Of a stretch of DNA of 64,000 nt, positions 39,001 through 52,893 are shown piece after piece (positions within the stretch are counted from its first letter, which is position 1; every line of letters begins with the position of its first letter). Source of the DNA: Parasponia andersonii (taxonomy: Eukaryota; Streptophyta; Magnoliopsida; Rosales; Cannabaceae); assembly GCA_002914805.1 (NCBI GenBank), contig JXTB01000019.1:1100577-1164576 (forward strand), written 5' to 3'. The position numbers and the translations under genes are program-made. Under the pieces are notes generated by a model. It was not told the origin of the DNA, did no database searches, and saw only the letters and a list, made by a program, of their open reading frames with translations.

Positions 39001-39821
39001 AATTTGAAGTTTCTCCTATGTTTCGTTAGCGGAGGTTGCACTTAAAATTTTCTCAAACCCTATCGTCATCTAAGGCCTAGTAGATGAGGAAGAGAGCTTT
39101 TTTGTCTCTCTTTTTTGAATATTTTAAACTATCCTTTTTGTGTTGAAGATAGTATTGCCTCATCCCTTGGCTCTTTGTAGTCTTTCTCTACTACTTCCAA
39201 AACATCATGTGTTCCAAGGAGGACTTTCATTTTGATAGTCCAATTATCAAAGTTGTTGCCTTGAAGTAGTAGAACTTGAAGAGATGCTAAACTGTCGGTA
39301 GCCATAACTTTTAATAGGGTGAGATTTTAGAAATTTTGACTACACAAATGGATCCGTAGTGTCAAAAAACTTTAAGATTGACTAGTATATCAATTTGGTC
39401 AAAGTGAACCACTTAGTCAACGATCAATGCTAGACAACAGTCTGGTCAATGATGTGGTCAATAGTTCTGATAGCTCAGTAAATGGCGCGGTCCAACAGCT
39501 CCGACGACTTAGTCAATAGCTCTAGAGGTTCAGTCAAATGGCTTTAACTCGGCTTAATTCGGTGAGTTGACTCAATTATGACAGCAAACTTTCGATGACT
39601 TATTCAGAATCGTTCGGACTTTGATTAGGCTGATTTTTATGACAATGTCTTCATCTCGTCGAGCTTTTCAATTTGATATATAATAGTAGTATGTTTGGAA
39701 TAAATGGATAATGCTCTCAATCTCAAGAATTCTTTTATGATGTGGAAGATCAGTTAAAGTTGCAACCACAGAGCATGCTTAGAATTTTAAGAGAACTCAT
39801 AACCTCGCGTTGATACTACTT

Positions 39822-40280
39822 TGTTAGAAATAAAAAAAATTCTATTACTCACTCAAATATTATTAAAAGAGAAAATTCACAATTTTACTCTTCAAGCTCA
39901 CTCAGTCATTAGAAGCTATTCTTCTTTCTCTCTTCTCTTCACTCTTAGAAGCTTTGCATCTTACTTGATGCTTAGAACTCAAATAAAGATGAGTATTTAT
40001 ACTAGATGAGAAACGAGGAGAACCACAAAAATAAATAATTACAAAAATTTTTAAGCCACATATAGTTTTTTCTACACACTTCTAATAATAATCTAAGTGA
40101 TCAAATACAAAAAACTAATATCTAACTAATACTAAAAGATTTTAGGTGGAAGATTTCTTCAATTTGGATTTGGACTTCTTCTTTTATGAATTTTGTATTT
40201 CGGCTAACTCTAACTTATTTAGCCTCATGTTGATGGGCCTAAAACACTTCTTATGAAATTAAATAAGTTTATTTTCAACA
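39822..40280 (-). repeat. 5' LTR of the minus-strand copia element
   Basis: 459 bp, starting TGTTAGAAATAAA and ending TTTTCAACA on the plus strand. It is adjacent to the primer-binding site. Confidence 0.87.
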
Positions 40281-42400
40281 TTTTTTATTTGTATTTTATA
40301 AATAATATATTAAGTATAAGAGCTTAATTATGATAATAGGTAGTTCATTAGTATATGAATGAATGAGGATCAGTCTAGTATTGAAGTTGCTTGCACATTA
40401 CTTGTATACTATTAAAGAAATTTATAGTTACTATGTAGGGTATGTATAAATTTTACTTTGTTGAAGCTAACAATTACTTCTTCAACAAAAATAAATAAAT
40501 TCATAAATAAAATTAAATTTTAAAGATAGTATTAGTTAAATGATAATTATGACTGAAACGTACCTTTATTGTTAAATTTGTCATAGAAGCAAATCTTTGT
40601 CATTGAAGCAAATCTTGGGCAAATTATAGAAAAGAAACGTATGCCTAGCAAAATTAAGGAATTAGAATATTGGTATATATACTAAGATAGATTATATTTA
40701 TGATTATTCTCATATTTGTTTCTTTAATTTGGGAATATTTTCTAGTAGTGAGATTTTTTTTTTCAATTAAACATAAAATTCATCCATTAATACAAATAGC
40801 GCATTACAATCGATTCTAATGCAAAAATCAAACTACAAAGAACAAACAATAGCAAACAAACAATTGATAACACCACTTTATTCTATTAACGATCACAGAG
40901 GAAAAACATAATCTAACTAATGCTACAAATAGGAAAATAGAACTTTTTTCTTTCCCTTCTATGGAATAGGAAAATGGATCCTACTAATAGTGTTTGGGGT
41001 TAAAATGACTTTCTCAGTAATTTTCTTTAAAAACGATTTTACAATGACTATTTTTTGGACATTTCTAGGTATTTTAGGTGAGAGAAGTAATGGAGTGTCA
41101 AAATTATCCTTGTCGCCATTTATCCTCATTCTCTCCTGATTTTCTCTCATTCCCTCCCATTTTTTTTCACTGCCTAATCAAGAGCACTCTCACAGTTAGC
41201 TCTCTCTCTCTCTCTCCCACATAAGAGCCACTTTCTGGTGAACATCAGAAGAGAAGTTCAAAAGTCATTGCTGACAAAGTCACAACTCCATTTTTTTTTA
41301 ATTGTTTTTGTGATGAAAATTTAAGGTATACAGTTCTTTCTTTTCTCTTGTAGTTCATTAATGATTGAAATTGACCGAGTAGTATTTATAAAAGGTCAAA
41401 TGATATTGATTTGTAGAGTATTGTGGTTAAAAGTGAGTTATTTTCTCTATCTATAAAAAGATGGCGTTTAAAATCGTCACAAACTTTGTGACATATTCAC
41501 ATAATTTGTAATTAGTGACTATACTGGTCAATTAATATTACAGTTGAGTTACAAATTTTGTAACAATAAGTTACAATGTTTGTGACTATTAATAATAAAA
41601 TTAGTAATTATATATCGTTCGACATTTTAGATAAATATGGACAAATATGTATTTCTAACCATGATAATCTACACATCGAACTTATTTCCGTGCTTCTAAA
41701 CATTACTCAATCAATTTTGGCCGTAAATCTAGCATTTACAAAAAGAAACAAAGAAATTAGCCCAAATTTTGGTGCTAAAATGCTGAAACAAATAATTCTT
41801 CTTACTTCGAGCTCATTCAGCTACAAATCGTGAAAATTCAACTAGTATTTGCTTGGTTTTATTGCTCTAATAAGAGAGAGATAGATTATTGTGAGAGAGC
41901 GAACTTCATTATGGACAAAGAGATTCAATTGAGTGGGAAAAAATATTTTTGTCTTTTGGATCATTGTGTCCCAAAAAGTACTCCTAAAAAAATCATTTTA
42001 AGAAAGAAATACTCCAAAAGAGGTCATTAGAGATCAAAAAACTACAGAGTTATTATGGTCATTTCGACTAACTCAGTGGATAAAATGACATAGGGTATGA
42101 ACTGAGTATGGGGTTGGAAATTCAACTCCTAAGTGTGTAAGTTATTATTTGTTTTATTATAAATGAATGTCATTAATTGTTATTATTTAATTAGAATATA
42201 TCACTTCAGTTGGTTCATTCCAATTAATAACCGACGCACCATCAATTAATACATAAACTTGGGATAAGAGTTGATATCTCTATCATTTTTAAAAGTTTAT
42301 AAACAAGATCTTCAATTGACAAATTTTTTTTTTTCTTTGATAATTGATAATTGACCTTCAATTGACATTTGTGGCACGTGATATAACTCCATGGTTCTCG
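40281..42400. other. intergenic DNA upstream of the kinase gene
   Basis: No gene is seen. Around 41477-41585 there are short palindromes (GTCACAAACTTTGTGAC and GTTACAAATTTTGTAAC) like those common in plant CACTA-type non-coding DNA. A CT microsatellite stands near 41200-41216. Confidence 0.45.
42065..42170 (+). mobile_element. possible tRNA-derived SINE or tRNA-like remnant
   Basis: TAACTCAGTGG resembles a pol III A box (TRGCNNAGTGG). About 35 nt on, GGTTGGAAATTCAACTCC resembles a degenerate B box (GGTTCGANTCC). The spacing fits a tRNA-derived SINE head. There is no clear tail or target duplication. Confidence 0.3.
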
Positions 42401-42823
42401 ATTATACGTCGTCGGATATCAAACCCAATCTCCCCCAACACAGCGTGAGCCAGCAATGTCATAATACTAATATCACCGAATCTCTCTTTGGTTTGAGAAA
42501 TGATCTTTTCGTGAATTTAAGACAACTTTCTTTGATTCCTTCTGTAATCTCGACTACCAATTTTAGAAAAACCTCTCTCTTTATCCTGGACTTCGTCGTA
42601 ATTTCCTCTAAACCAAAGACATTTGTGCAAACTTCTCCACTTTTATCATGTGCCCATAAGTTTCAACTCTATCCATCCCAATTTTTAATTCGCTAATAAA
42701 ATTACAAAACAATATCTTATAATTTTTTTTTTTTGGGTCCAAGTCTAGACTCTAGTGTCTGGACTCTGGAGTCTCCGGACCACGTCCCGTCTCTTTTTTC
42801 TATCTGACATTCTTTTCTTTAAA

Positions 42824-42836
42824 TTTATATATTTAT
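42824..42836 (+). promoter_or_regulatory. possible TATA element of the kinase gene
   Basis: A TTATATATTTAT stretch is followed by CT-rich leader-like sequence, about 260 bp upstream of the kinase ATG. In such AT-rich DNA this is weak evidence on its own. Confidence 0.3.
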
Positions 42837-43092
42837 TTGTTTCTCTCTGTTTGTGCTTCAATATTTCATAGGACGAAATTACCCTTCGTTTTCTTATCAT
42901 ATAACGAAAGACTCCAACGTTCGCTTTAGATTCTACCAACAGTCAAAGATCCTCCTCCCATCTTCTACTACCGATCAACGATTTTCTTTTCCCTTTCCAT
43001 ATTTTCCTTCACTTTCTCGCATTTTCTCGTTCAATTTTCCATGGAAAGCTAGAAGGAAGAAAAAAAAATTCAAACTTCTAGCTGAGAGAGCA

Positions 43093-46000
43093 ATGGATTT
43101 CGCCGAAGGCGTTGGGGAGAGCTCGTCGCCGCCTAGAAGCTTAGGGAGTTTCAGTAACTACGATGTGAGGAACGATGTATTCAATCGCTTAGTTGAGAAC
43201 GGCCATGACGAAGCTATAAGCAATCCTGAGTTTCGTGACCAGTTGGATGCTCACTTTAATCGCTTGCCGGCTAGGTATAATCCAATTCGAATTGATTACA
43301 GATTAGTTTCCATTTTTAAATTCTTTCTTTCTTTCTTTCTGATTCTGTTTATTATTTTTTTTTGGAAAATTTTCAGTATTATGTAGATATAACCATATAG
43401 GTATATGAATGTATTTGTTTCTGAACATTGTTTAGTCTTTTTGTTCTATGGAATTAAATTTTCAATTCTTGAGCTTCCAGCATTATGTTGTTCAGCTTAT
43501 CTTGTTATTCAGTCACTTATGTAATATAATTTTCATGAATTTAACTAAGTTCGCTATCTTAAGGGAGTTGTTTTGATTTTTTCTTTTGAGAATTTTACTT
43601 GTTTGAGCATAAAGTCATACCTTTAATATATGCACACAATTGACTTTGTTTTCTGAACTGGGAACTAGGGATTGAAAATTGTTATTTAACACCCTATTAC
43701 TATTACGAAGAGATTCGTATTAATAAAGGATATTTGGTTTGGTGGTTTTAGAACAAGCACTTTTTATTTTATGAAACTAGAAACATTATCTCGTTCTTTT
43801 TTTTTTTTTTTCCATTCATTTTAAGTAAATTAAACAAAATATTTTGTTTTAGCCTTTGTGTGGTTTCACCTCATCTATACATGATGTATACTTTAGCTTC
43901 AATGCTTTAATTTATGTGAGAAAATGTGTGGTTCTGACCAGGAAATGCTCCTTTCAGTTGACCTTTTCCCCAAATTTAGTTGGCCTAAATGTTGCCTATG
44001 AATAAAACATTTTGTCTTAGTGGAGACAAACTTAACCTCCTTGTATCTTTTTTCACCCTCTTTCTTTGTATCAGCTATGGGCTTGACGTCAACATAGATA
44101 GAGTGGAAGATGTTTTGTTGCATCAAAAGCTTCTTGCATTGGCAAAAGACCCAGAGAAGCGACCTGTTTACCATATTCGTTTCTTGGAGGTATACCTTAT
44201 GTTTGATGTACTATTTTATGTTTAGGATCTTGTTGTGGATGCAAAACCTGAGTTTTTTGGATTAAATTTTTCATAAGAAAAACGGGTGTTCAAACTGCAG
44301 GGGTTTTCCTTTTGCATTTTAGTATCATAAAAACCAAATGAAGGAGATAAAGTTTTTCTTGAGTAAACAACTTGATGTAAAATATTTCTAACCTGCACAA
44401 TAGAGGACTTGCATATTCTTGTTTCTTATTTGCATATGCTAAGTATCATGTGCGCCGTATATGAACCACCCCACAAACCCACCCCCCACCCCCCCAAACC
44501 CCAGGGGAAAAAAAAATACTAAAGGTCTGTCTATGAAAAATGAAAAGATGTGGAAGATATAGCAAGTTTAAGTATGCAAGGAAACATGAGACAACAACGA
44601 TTCTAAGAATTTGGTATTGGTAAAAGAAATAAAAATGGCTCTAAATTTGGTTAGCTTGTGAAATCCAGAAAATCAGTATGATAATGGATGCTAATTTGAT
44701 TATAAAAGGTGTCTACTTTTGGAAGTAATACAAATCAGATCGCAGTGAGAATCAATTTGCCTTTGAGCGCCTTTGGTAGTTTTGTACTCCACTTTTGCCA
44801 GGTTGAAGATTCATCTATGTTTTCTTCTGACAAAGATGGTCATATTATACACATTAATTTGGTGAAGCTTTCTTATTATGATATACTCTACTAGATTAGA
44901 AGTCTGAGTGGAGAATGATAAGTTAAAGATCGAAAATGACTATGTGAACTGCAAAGATATTCTATTAAGAAGTGGTGGATTGGTGATGGCGATTAATGAT
45001 ATAATGATCTTATACATAATTTGTTTAGCTGGCTTCACATGCTACCAGCAATGAATAGTACATAAAGTATTGGTACGATGACTGATTGCTAATCTTATAT
45101 CTTACGCAAGACTATTTTTGGTTTTTTAACAGCACATGATGATGATGCTAACTCGCTATTCAAGTGGCATTTAAGTTAGTATGAATCCAATTGCAAGATT
45201 AACCTATTCAAGCTTTTTTACTTGGAAAAGGGAAAAATCATATAATTATCCCATGTGTCCTAGCTTCATTTCACATTCACTTTTCTGTTAGAAATTCCAA
45301 AAATATCCTATTATTTGTCAGAAGGTTGAAGAAGTATTTCTTATCACAAGTTTTTGCTGATTGATTTTGGTAACACATATGGCATGAGGGATACTGTTTT
45401 AACCTTTTGACAAACATTATGAACATATGGGTGTATTTTTATTATTTCCGAGGAACCGATATCCAACTTTGCATTTTGCTTGAACCCACAGGAGGTTTTT
45501 GAAATTTTCTCCTTTAAGAAGCTTAGGTTACAACTGAATTTAGTGATCATGAGAGTCCACCTTATTTATCACTAGAAATTCTGTGTCCATGAAAATGCTA
45601 TCATTGTGTTTCATAGTACTTATGAATTTTCCTACATTTAATGTTTACCTCCTACATTTCTTGTTCCTTGCACTTATTTGCTTGCTCATTTTACTTGGTT
45701 GTTTTTCTTTTGACATGCTGCTTTGAAGAATATTTCTAGAACGGATGGTAATGATGATGAAGAATTTACCAGTATTCTTACGACCTCATGGCCATCAGGT
45801 GATGGAGCAAATGAAGTTCTGTCACATAAAAGGTTTTCACATAGCCTGGCCTTCTGTGCATTACGTTTCTCATCATTGTGTTTTTTGGTGGAGTTTCTAG
45901 TGAATGCTATATGCCAAAAAATATGAAAAAGAGTTCTACTGAATGTTGTCCTTATTATGCTGTTAATTCTTTATTTATTTTTATTCATGTCCTTTCTGCA

Positions 46001-49000
46001 ACTAGAACCAGGAACCATACAAGTGACTTTGAACCTTGCTCTAAGCTTGAGGATCTAAATTTGGATGTTAGAAAGAAGAATTCTAAGGACATTGACGACC
46101 AACATGCAACAAAGATGATTTTCAGAAGGTATCCTCAGCAAAGATCATCAGCATTTTATATGTTTTCCTTTTCAATTCTGAAAGAGTGAAGGAACTTTTA
46201 TTGTCCATTTGCTTAAAACAATATGGGATGAATTGGTGAAAAACATGGATTTGTGTGATTGTAAATGACATGTCTATGTAGGTGTGGAATTTTTAGCTAT
46301 AAACCTTATGTTACAATTTTGCAATTGAAAAATATAATCTACTACTGAATGCATTAAATTAGTTTTTTACCTAGAAGTAACCTGAAAAAGCTGGTTCAAT
46401 AAATGAAAGAATTGGCGCAGTTACAGTATTATTCCTTGAAGGAACCAGAAGAATTGGTCATGTAAATACCCTCTTGAGCCATTCACGACTTTTTGAACTC
46501 ACAGGTTAACCGTTGCTTATTTGCATTCATCCGTTTGGGAGATTTCAATTATGGACCTTTTAATAGGGTTACATTTTGGTAGCAATCTGGTAACATGATG
46601 TAAGGATTATAATATTTTTTCCTTTTCAATTGGGGTTAGGGATTGGAGTCCTCTTTTTAAGTTTGTTTTTTCAGGTGGATTTCTTATCCACTTTGATCTT
46701 GTATTATTTAATCTCATAACACAAATCTCATGTCCGATAACAAAAATGATACTCTTTTTATCTTTTTTCAATTAAAGATTCAGGGAGATGTCCATATGGA
46801 CATGTAAGTTCTAATAAATCTTAATATTCTGTGTGAAGGTAATATGAGGTAACTCAGTTTGTGATAATGCTTTCAAGTTAGTGGTCATACTTTTGTGATT
46901 ATGCTTTTAAGTTAGGTGGACATACTTTCTAGGGACTGTAATAGCCTTTTATTGTAGACATTTATATGTTGCGTACAGCTAGGACTGGAATGACTCTTAC
47001 AACTTGCAGACCCTGATTTTTAAGGTCTTATCTCATTTTCTGCAACTCATATGCTTTAGTGATATTCTTGCATTAACTTTTTTACTCATTGTGCAGGACA
47101 GGTATTTCAAGGTTTTATTTACTTGTACATATAAAACTGACCTTTGGCTGTATTGTTGAGACAATGCTCATATCTTCATAATCAATGCAGAAGATATGTT
47201 GACCAGTTGGCATGTATAATGCAGGGAAGATAGTTCTGATATTCATGTCCACGAAGTAATATTCTCCACTGTAGACAGGCCTAAGCTTCTTAGCCAGGTA
47301 TGCTTCACAACAGTAGTTTGTGATTATAACAGAGTTTGTTTTAAGATTTTAAGCTTTAAGTGTATAAATTTCACAACTGGCATGTTCTTAAAAGTTTAGT
47401 CCAAACTCTTTCAACCGACTAGTGATTTGTTTTGGGTTTTAGTAATCTGATATTTGTTTATTTTCCAATTGAATAAATTGGCCTCAATTTTGAAATCCAA
47501 TAAGAATAGGAAAAGAAACTTTTAAATATGATTCTTGACTTCAAAATTGCAAATTAAGCTGAAAGTTTGTTGTACTTGCACTTCAAGGAGTCAAAGGTTT
47601 GGCAAGTTTGGATGAGAAAGGTCTATAAGGATTAAGGTGTAATAGAGTTGTAAATGTGGTTATTTTTGTGTAGGATTGTGAGACTTAATCTCCTTCTGGA
47701 GTCCTAGTCTTGATTTGTGAGTCGGATTTGGCATTATCTTTCCATTAGTTTTGAGAATTGATTGCTTGTGTGCAATACCTTTAATAGGAACCAATTATTC
47801 GAAAAAGAAAAAAGAACAATTACTGTAGTTTGGTATCCCAGTTCTAGCCTATGGATTTTTCTCCACTATTTAGTCTAATAATTATTTTTCGTCAACTGGT
47901 GGCTTCATTGCATGACTATTGTATCAGTTCCACTTTAGGAGTTCTCTTGGTTTTTACTGATGGATAGTGTTTGCTTAATACTTAAAAGACATTAATTGCG
48001 TTTAAAATGTTGAACGAAGCCCCTAATTGTTGCGCCTATGAAACCTGTGGATGCTTTTCGTATATCAGATAGCATAGTTGTCATTGTTGGGTTTTCAGTG
48101 ACATACTAACATTAATTTTGAACACAGTGCCACAAACACAAAATTCTTGGATATGAGAACAACTTAAAATTCCTCTCCATAATAGGTCCTGCTTTAGCTG
48201 AAACCTTGCGTGAACTTTCACATAAACACATCTGTTCACGTGGATTGTAACTTTGAAGATCCCGGTGAAATAGGCTTTTTGTCTTCAAGCGTTGCGAGAA
48301 AAGGTTTTTTCCTTTTGGAAAGATAAATTAACCGATTGACACTCTCTTAGAACTTTTACATACCTGTTGAACTTAGTGTTCCCTTCATTGTAAATGCTAA
48401 GAAAAATTGATTTCTAACAGGCTTTCATTTTCCTCCAGCTGTCTACTTTGCTTTCTAATATAGGGCTGAACATTCGTGAAGCACATGTCTTCTCAACAAC
48501 TGATGGTTATTCCTTGGATGTATTTGTGGTGGATGGATGGTTTGTTGAGGTACTATTTTACAATTTGTTGTCATTTATGCAGTCTTTATATCTTCAGGAT
48601 AATCTATGTTAATATTCTTTAATTGTTGGTTGTCCTTTCATAATCGAAAGCTATGAATTCCAATGAGGAAAAATATACTAATCCTTCCTGAACGTAGGTC
48701 ACTGTATCAAGTTACTCTCTATTCCCTAAACTATGTATGTGACATCCATTCTCCTGAATTGTAGAATTGTTACAAGAATTCCCCTGTGGGTTGAAAAGCA
48801 CACATGGCCATTGCCATGTCTGACATTAAAAGTGTAAAACTGTAAATGTTAAATTTAAATTTAATGATCTAATTAAATTTATAAGAACATTACGCTAAAT
48901 AAACAAATTCTATTTTATAAGAGTACTAAACTTATTGATCAAATTAAATTCATAGAAACAAAATCTAAAGTAGTTTTTCTTCTCTTTCCTTTACCCTCTT

Positions 49001-52000
49001 TCCTCTTCCTGTGCCCCTTCTCTTTTAAGTACAACAAATAACCCACCACTCCTTTAAAGCTACTAATGATGGAGCAAGCAAGGCTTACTGGATCCCTTAT
49101 TCTTGAGGTTCACCTTTTACAGACCTGCCCTAAGACTTGCTTGCCCACTCCATGAATGCCATCGAGCTTCTCGAGCTACACAAATAGAACAACTGTGAAT
49201 GAAGTGCTTCCTCATTGGACTTGATTTGGCTTTGATTTGTTGTCAGCTTTGGCATCCTCACCATCACTGGCAAAGAACTGAAGTTAATTTTGGGTAATAC
49301 AATGAGTATAAGTTTCTTAGGATGGAAAGATAAGCAGAAGAAGCTGGAAGTATAGGGCATTGTGGAGTAAGAATAGAGGTCTGGAGGGGCAAAGATAGAG
49401 AGAAGGAAGAGGACGGGGCGTAGAGGGAAAAGAGATAGAGGGTGGGAGGTGTCTAAGGACTGTGGATCTTTGCCTATAGTGGTTACCTCCTGCCTTTGGT
49501 GATTGAACAACAAATTACCAGAGATCCATGCCCCTTAATGAGTTGAATGGGAGAGGGAGAGAGGGGGGTAGAGATTTATTTATATAGTGAGAGATCTGTT
49601 TGGTGTTATGTGGGAGGGAGAGAGGGAGATTTGTTTCTTGTTTCGTTTTTGTGTTATTTTGTTTGGTGAATTCCATATGGTTTTTGCTTTTTTTTTTTGA
49701 CTTTAATGCGGTTCTGTAGTCTATTAATGGAGAATTAAAGCGAAAGATGCAGGCATCAAGTGGCCTCTGGTGATGCCACATAGGCTACATGTGCTTTTCA
49801 AGAGGAAATTCTTGTTACATTTTAGAAGTCTACGTTAAGGGGGGGAATTCGTAAAAGTTGTGTTGAAGGTTCTTTTGGATAGACTTGTGGCGGCAATATT
49901 TGATGTTTATTAGTTTTGCATGCACTGCTCTTTCTGATTTCATTCTTCTCAATCAGTTGATGGTAAGGTCTAAACAGTACTTCCTAAACCATGGGAGCTA
50001 CTGGTCAAACTTTCTGTTGCGCTGCAGTTGTTACATGTTCTAACTTAAGAAGTGCATTTTCTTTTTTAAGTGTAAATACACTTTCTAATCAATATTAGGC
50101 TTGTGCTTCTTGCAGTTTTAGATGACACATAGTTATTACAATGCATCTGTCAAGTTGGTGTTATAAATGTATGAAATTTACGAATATAACCAAACTGCAG
50201 TAATCTGTCCTGTTGGTCTTTTACAAATATACACAACCTGCTGTTTATCCAAGGACAGCACACATATTATATTAAGGAGCATTTTTATTACATTTCTTTT
50301 ATGACAGGGATCTGTGCTGAGTCCAAATGTTGCTGACTTTGCAATGTTGTGGTCAGGATACAGATGGTTTATATGAAGCTATGGAAAATGCAGTTGCTAA
50401 AAGTGAGGTAAACTGTCTCAATCGTGTTGGATTTCATATGTTTTCTTAAATCCTCAGTGTGCTTTCCTTCTTGGCTTAGTGAGAATGAAACTATTAAATG
50501 TAGTATTCTTCATACCATGAGCTATTTGAGTTCTGGATGGGTGTTGCTAGAACACGGTTTCCTTTTAACACTATTGTATTGCATATACCATTTTCTTATT
50601 GAGAAAATATTCTTGTTCTGTTACTTCTCTAATCAGAAAGTGGACTTACTTTCTACTTGTTTTTGCGTGCCATCTTCTGGTTTCTGCCTGTAATCTGTTC
50701 CTCCTTACATGTATGTACATATATACATACTTTTTTTATTTGCAACTTTTCTGTGTAATACTGAAACCAGGGAAATTACACGTGCAATATATTTTCCTTA
50801 TAATATAGGGGTCATGGTCTAAATCTTCTCATTCTCATTCCGCTGTGGAGAAATCCTTAGCAACACAGTCCAAAGTTGGAGACTGGGAAATAGATAGAAG
50901 ATTATTAAAAATAGGAGAACGGATTGCATCTGGATCTTGTGGAGACTTGTAAGTCTGGTTTTAATTCTTGCTGTCAGTTTTTTCCTTTCTCGCATGTTTT
51001 TTTCGTCAACTATAAACTGTTGGCTGTCCTAAGGTACCATGGAGTTTATCTTGGTGAAGATGTTGCAGTTAAGATTCTCAGATCTGAGCATTTAAATGGT
51101 GCTCTAGAGGATGAGTTTGCCCAGGAAGTGGCAATTCTAAGGTGAATAATTTTTTTATTTTAACCTTAAATAGTAGGATCAAGAACAATTCTAATAACAG
51201 TTCAAAAATATTTAATGGACCAAACTAGAAAATATGACACATTTCAAATTTGAAATGGATCTAGTATTTACTATTGAAATTAGAAGAGGTAAATCATTGG
51301 GGACAATGGCAACGGGTAGGGTATGCATATTCCACGACCATACCTATGAGAAAAGTTGTACCCTTACCCTAACCTACCCATTTACCTGCTTTTAGGGCTC
51401 GGGTATTACCCAAGACAAAAACACACACAAAAATAAAAGAGGTTCAAATGCAACACAAACAAAATGCAAAATCGAATGCCTAAGTGACAATATAATGTAA
51501 AATAATCACATATATATATTTTTTCTATATAGTGATATATTTTTACTAATATATATATATATATATATATAAGGTTTCTAATCTAATAGGTATTTTTTTT
51601 TTTAACCTTTCGATAAGTATTTTTTTTTTAGTCATTGGATCATTGATCTAATGGTTACCATAATTTGAGTAGTTGGAAAAAACGAATAATAAAAATAAAT
51701 ACACATTGTTTAATACTTTTCTCTCTCTATCTTTTACCATGAAAAGACATGCATGACCAATTTTAATTGGGCAAAATAATACCTATAGATTGGTAAAAAA
51801 AAAAATACCTACTTGATTGGTGCCCTATATATAATATATTAGTTCTTGGGTTATATAGTATTTGGGAAGGGTAGGTTTGGGTAATAGGGGCAGATTTCTC
51901 TAAACCTGTAAACTACCATACCCACATATGGTATTTAAGTCTATACCCATACCCTACCCTAGACTCGAAAAGATTGGGTATATTACCTGCCCCATTAGGA

Positions 52001-52862
52001 TATAATTGCCATCCCATTGTCCCCAAAATTAATGATCACAGAAATACAACCCAATCCCTTAACAGATCTGGAAACTTCAAATTCTTGAATTCTTGTACAT
52101 CAACCAACAGTAGAGCCACCCAATTTCAACTCTATCCCACCAATATTAAACATCTATTTTGACTTCTTAAAAACTGATTTGGTTTCCTTCTTCATCCAAA
52201 AAACTGCCAAGCATTCACAATTTCAAAAGTTTGTTTCCCCTGCCCCTTCCATCTTCTTGAGTGCTCAGATTGCTTGATGCTTTGGTTTGCTGCTCTTTTT
52301 GGTGGTCTGGTTTTCCATAGTAATAACTAATAATTAATAAATAATAATGTTGCAATCTTGTTTGAACTCATGGAGCTATTAGTCCAAACTAAACTTTATA
52401 ACACTGTTAATTCTTAAATGTTGATATTGCCTCACAGCATGTACTTATTTATATCTGAATACAGGGAGGTTCATCATAAAAATGTTGTTCGTTTTATTGG
52501 TGCGTGTACAAAGTTTCCAGATTTGTGCATAGTAACAGGTACATAATCTTCTAACGGTTTTTGCTCCCTGGTCTTTTGCAATATATTTGTAAAATATCTT
52601 TATCCTTTGTTTCTCTCTTTTTATTGTATTCAAATATCTTACAATCGCAAGGTCTTTCTTAATGGTACCAATATGATAAAGTGTGACAAATTTGTGATTT
52701 GAATATATTTGATGTATAGTTATAGAAAGGGGGTGAACTGAAACTGCATTAAGATGGATCTTTTGTTAACTGAAACTGCATAAAAGTGTATTTTTGTTTC
52801 ATAATGATTTCCTGTAATTTGAATGGAGTCTACCCAAAAGTCGACTATTTCTTGTTCTTGCC

Positions 52863-52893
<31 letters not shown>

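Larger units (their letters stand above)
35628..40280 (-). mobile_element. Ty1/copia LTR retrotransposon, minus strand, broken
   Basis: An element of 4653 bp with LTRs of about 460 bp at each end. On the minus strand, the right LTR is 5' and is followed by a primer-binding-like GTAGTATCAACGCGAG. The polypurine tract TTTAAGGGAAGC precedes the left, 3' LTR. Visible parts in order are gag (about 38730-39300), a protease/zinc-knuckle region (about 38050-38480), integrase (about 37130-37900) and the RT tail plus RNase H (about 36150-36970). It is a fossil with more than ten breaks. No matching target duplication was seen. The LTRs differ at about 10 percent by eye. Confidence 0.88.

Noticed and set aside
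42065-42170. Functional tRNA gene
   Set aside because: The boxes are degenerate and no cloverleaf with acceptor stem can be drawn.
43899-44225. Separate small ORFs around kinase exon 2
   Set aside because: They are shadows or intron read-through of the exon at 44075-44189.
49130-49513. 127-codon minus-strand frame in kinase intron 6
   Set aside because: It sits in a TIR element, its composition is low-complexity, and no family is recognised; at most it is part of a captured fragment.
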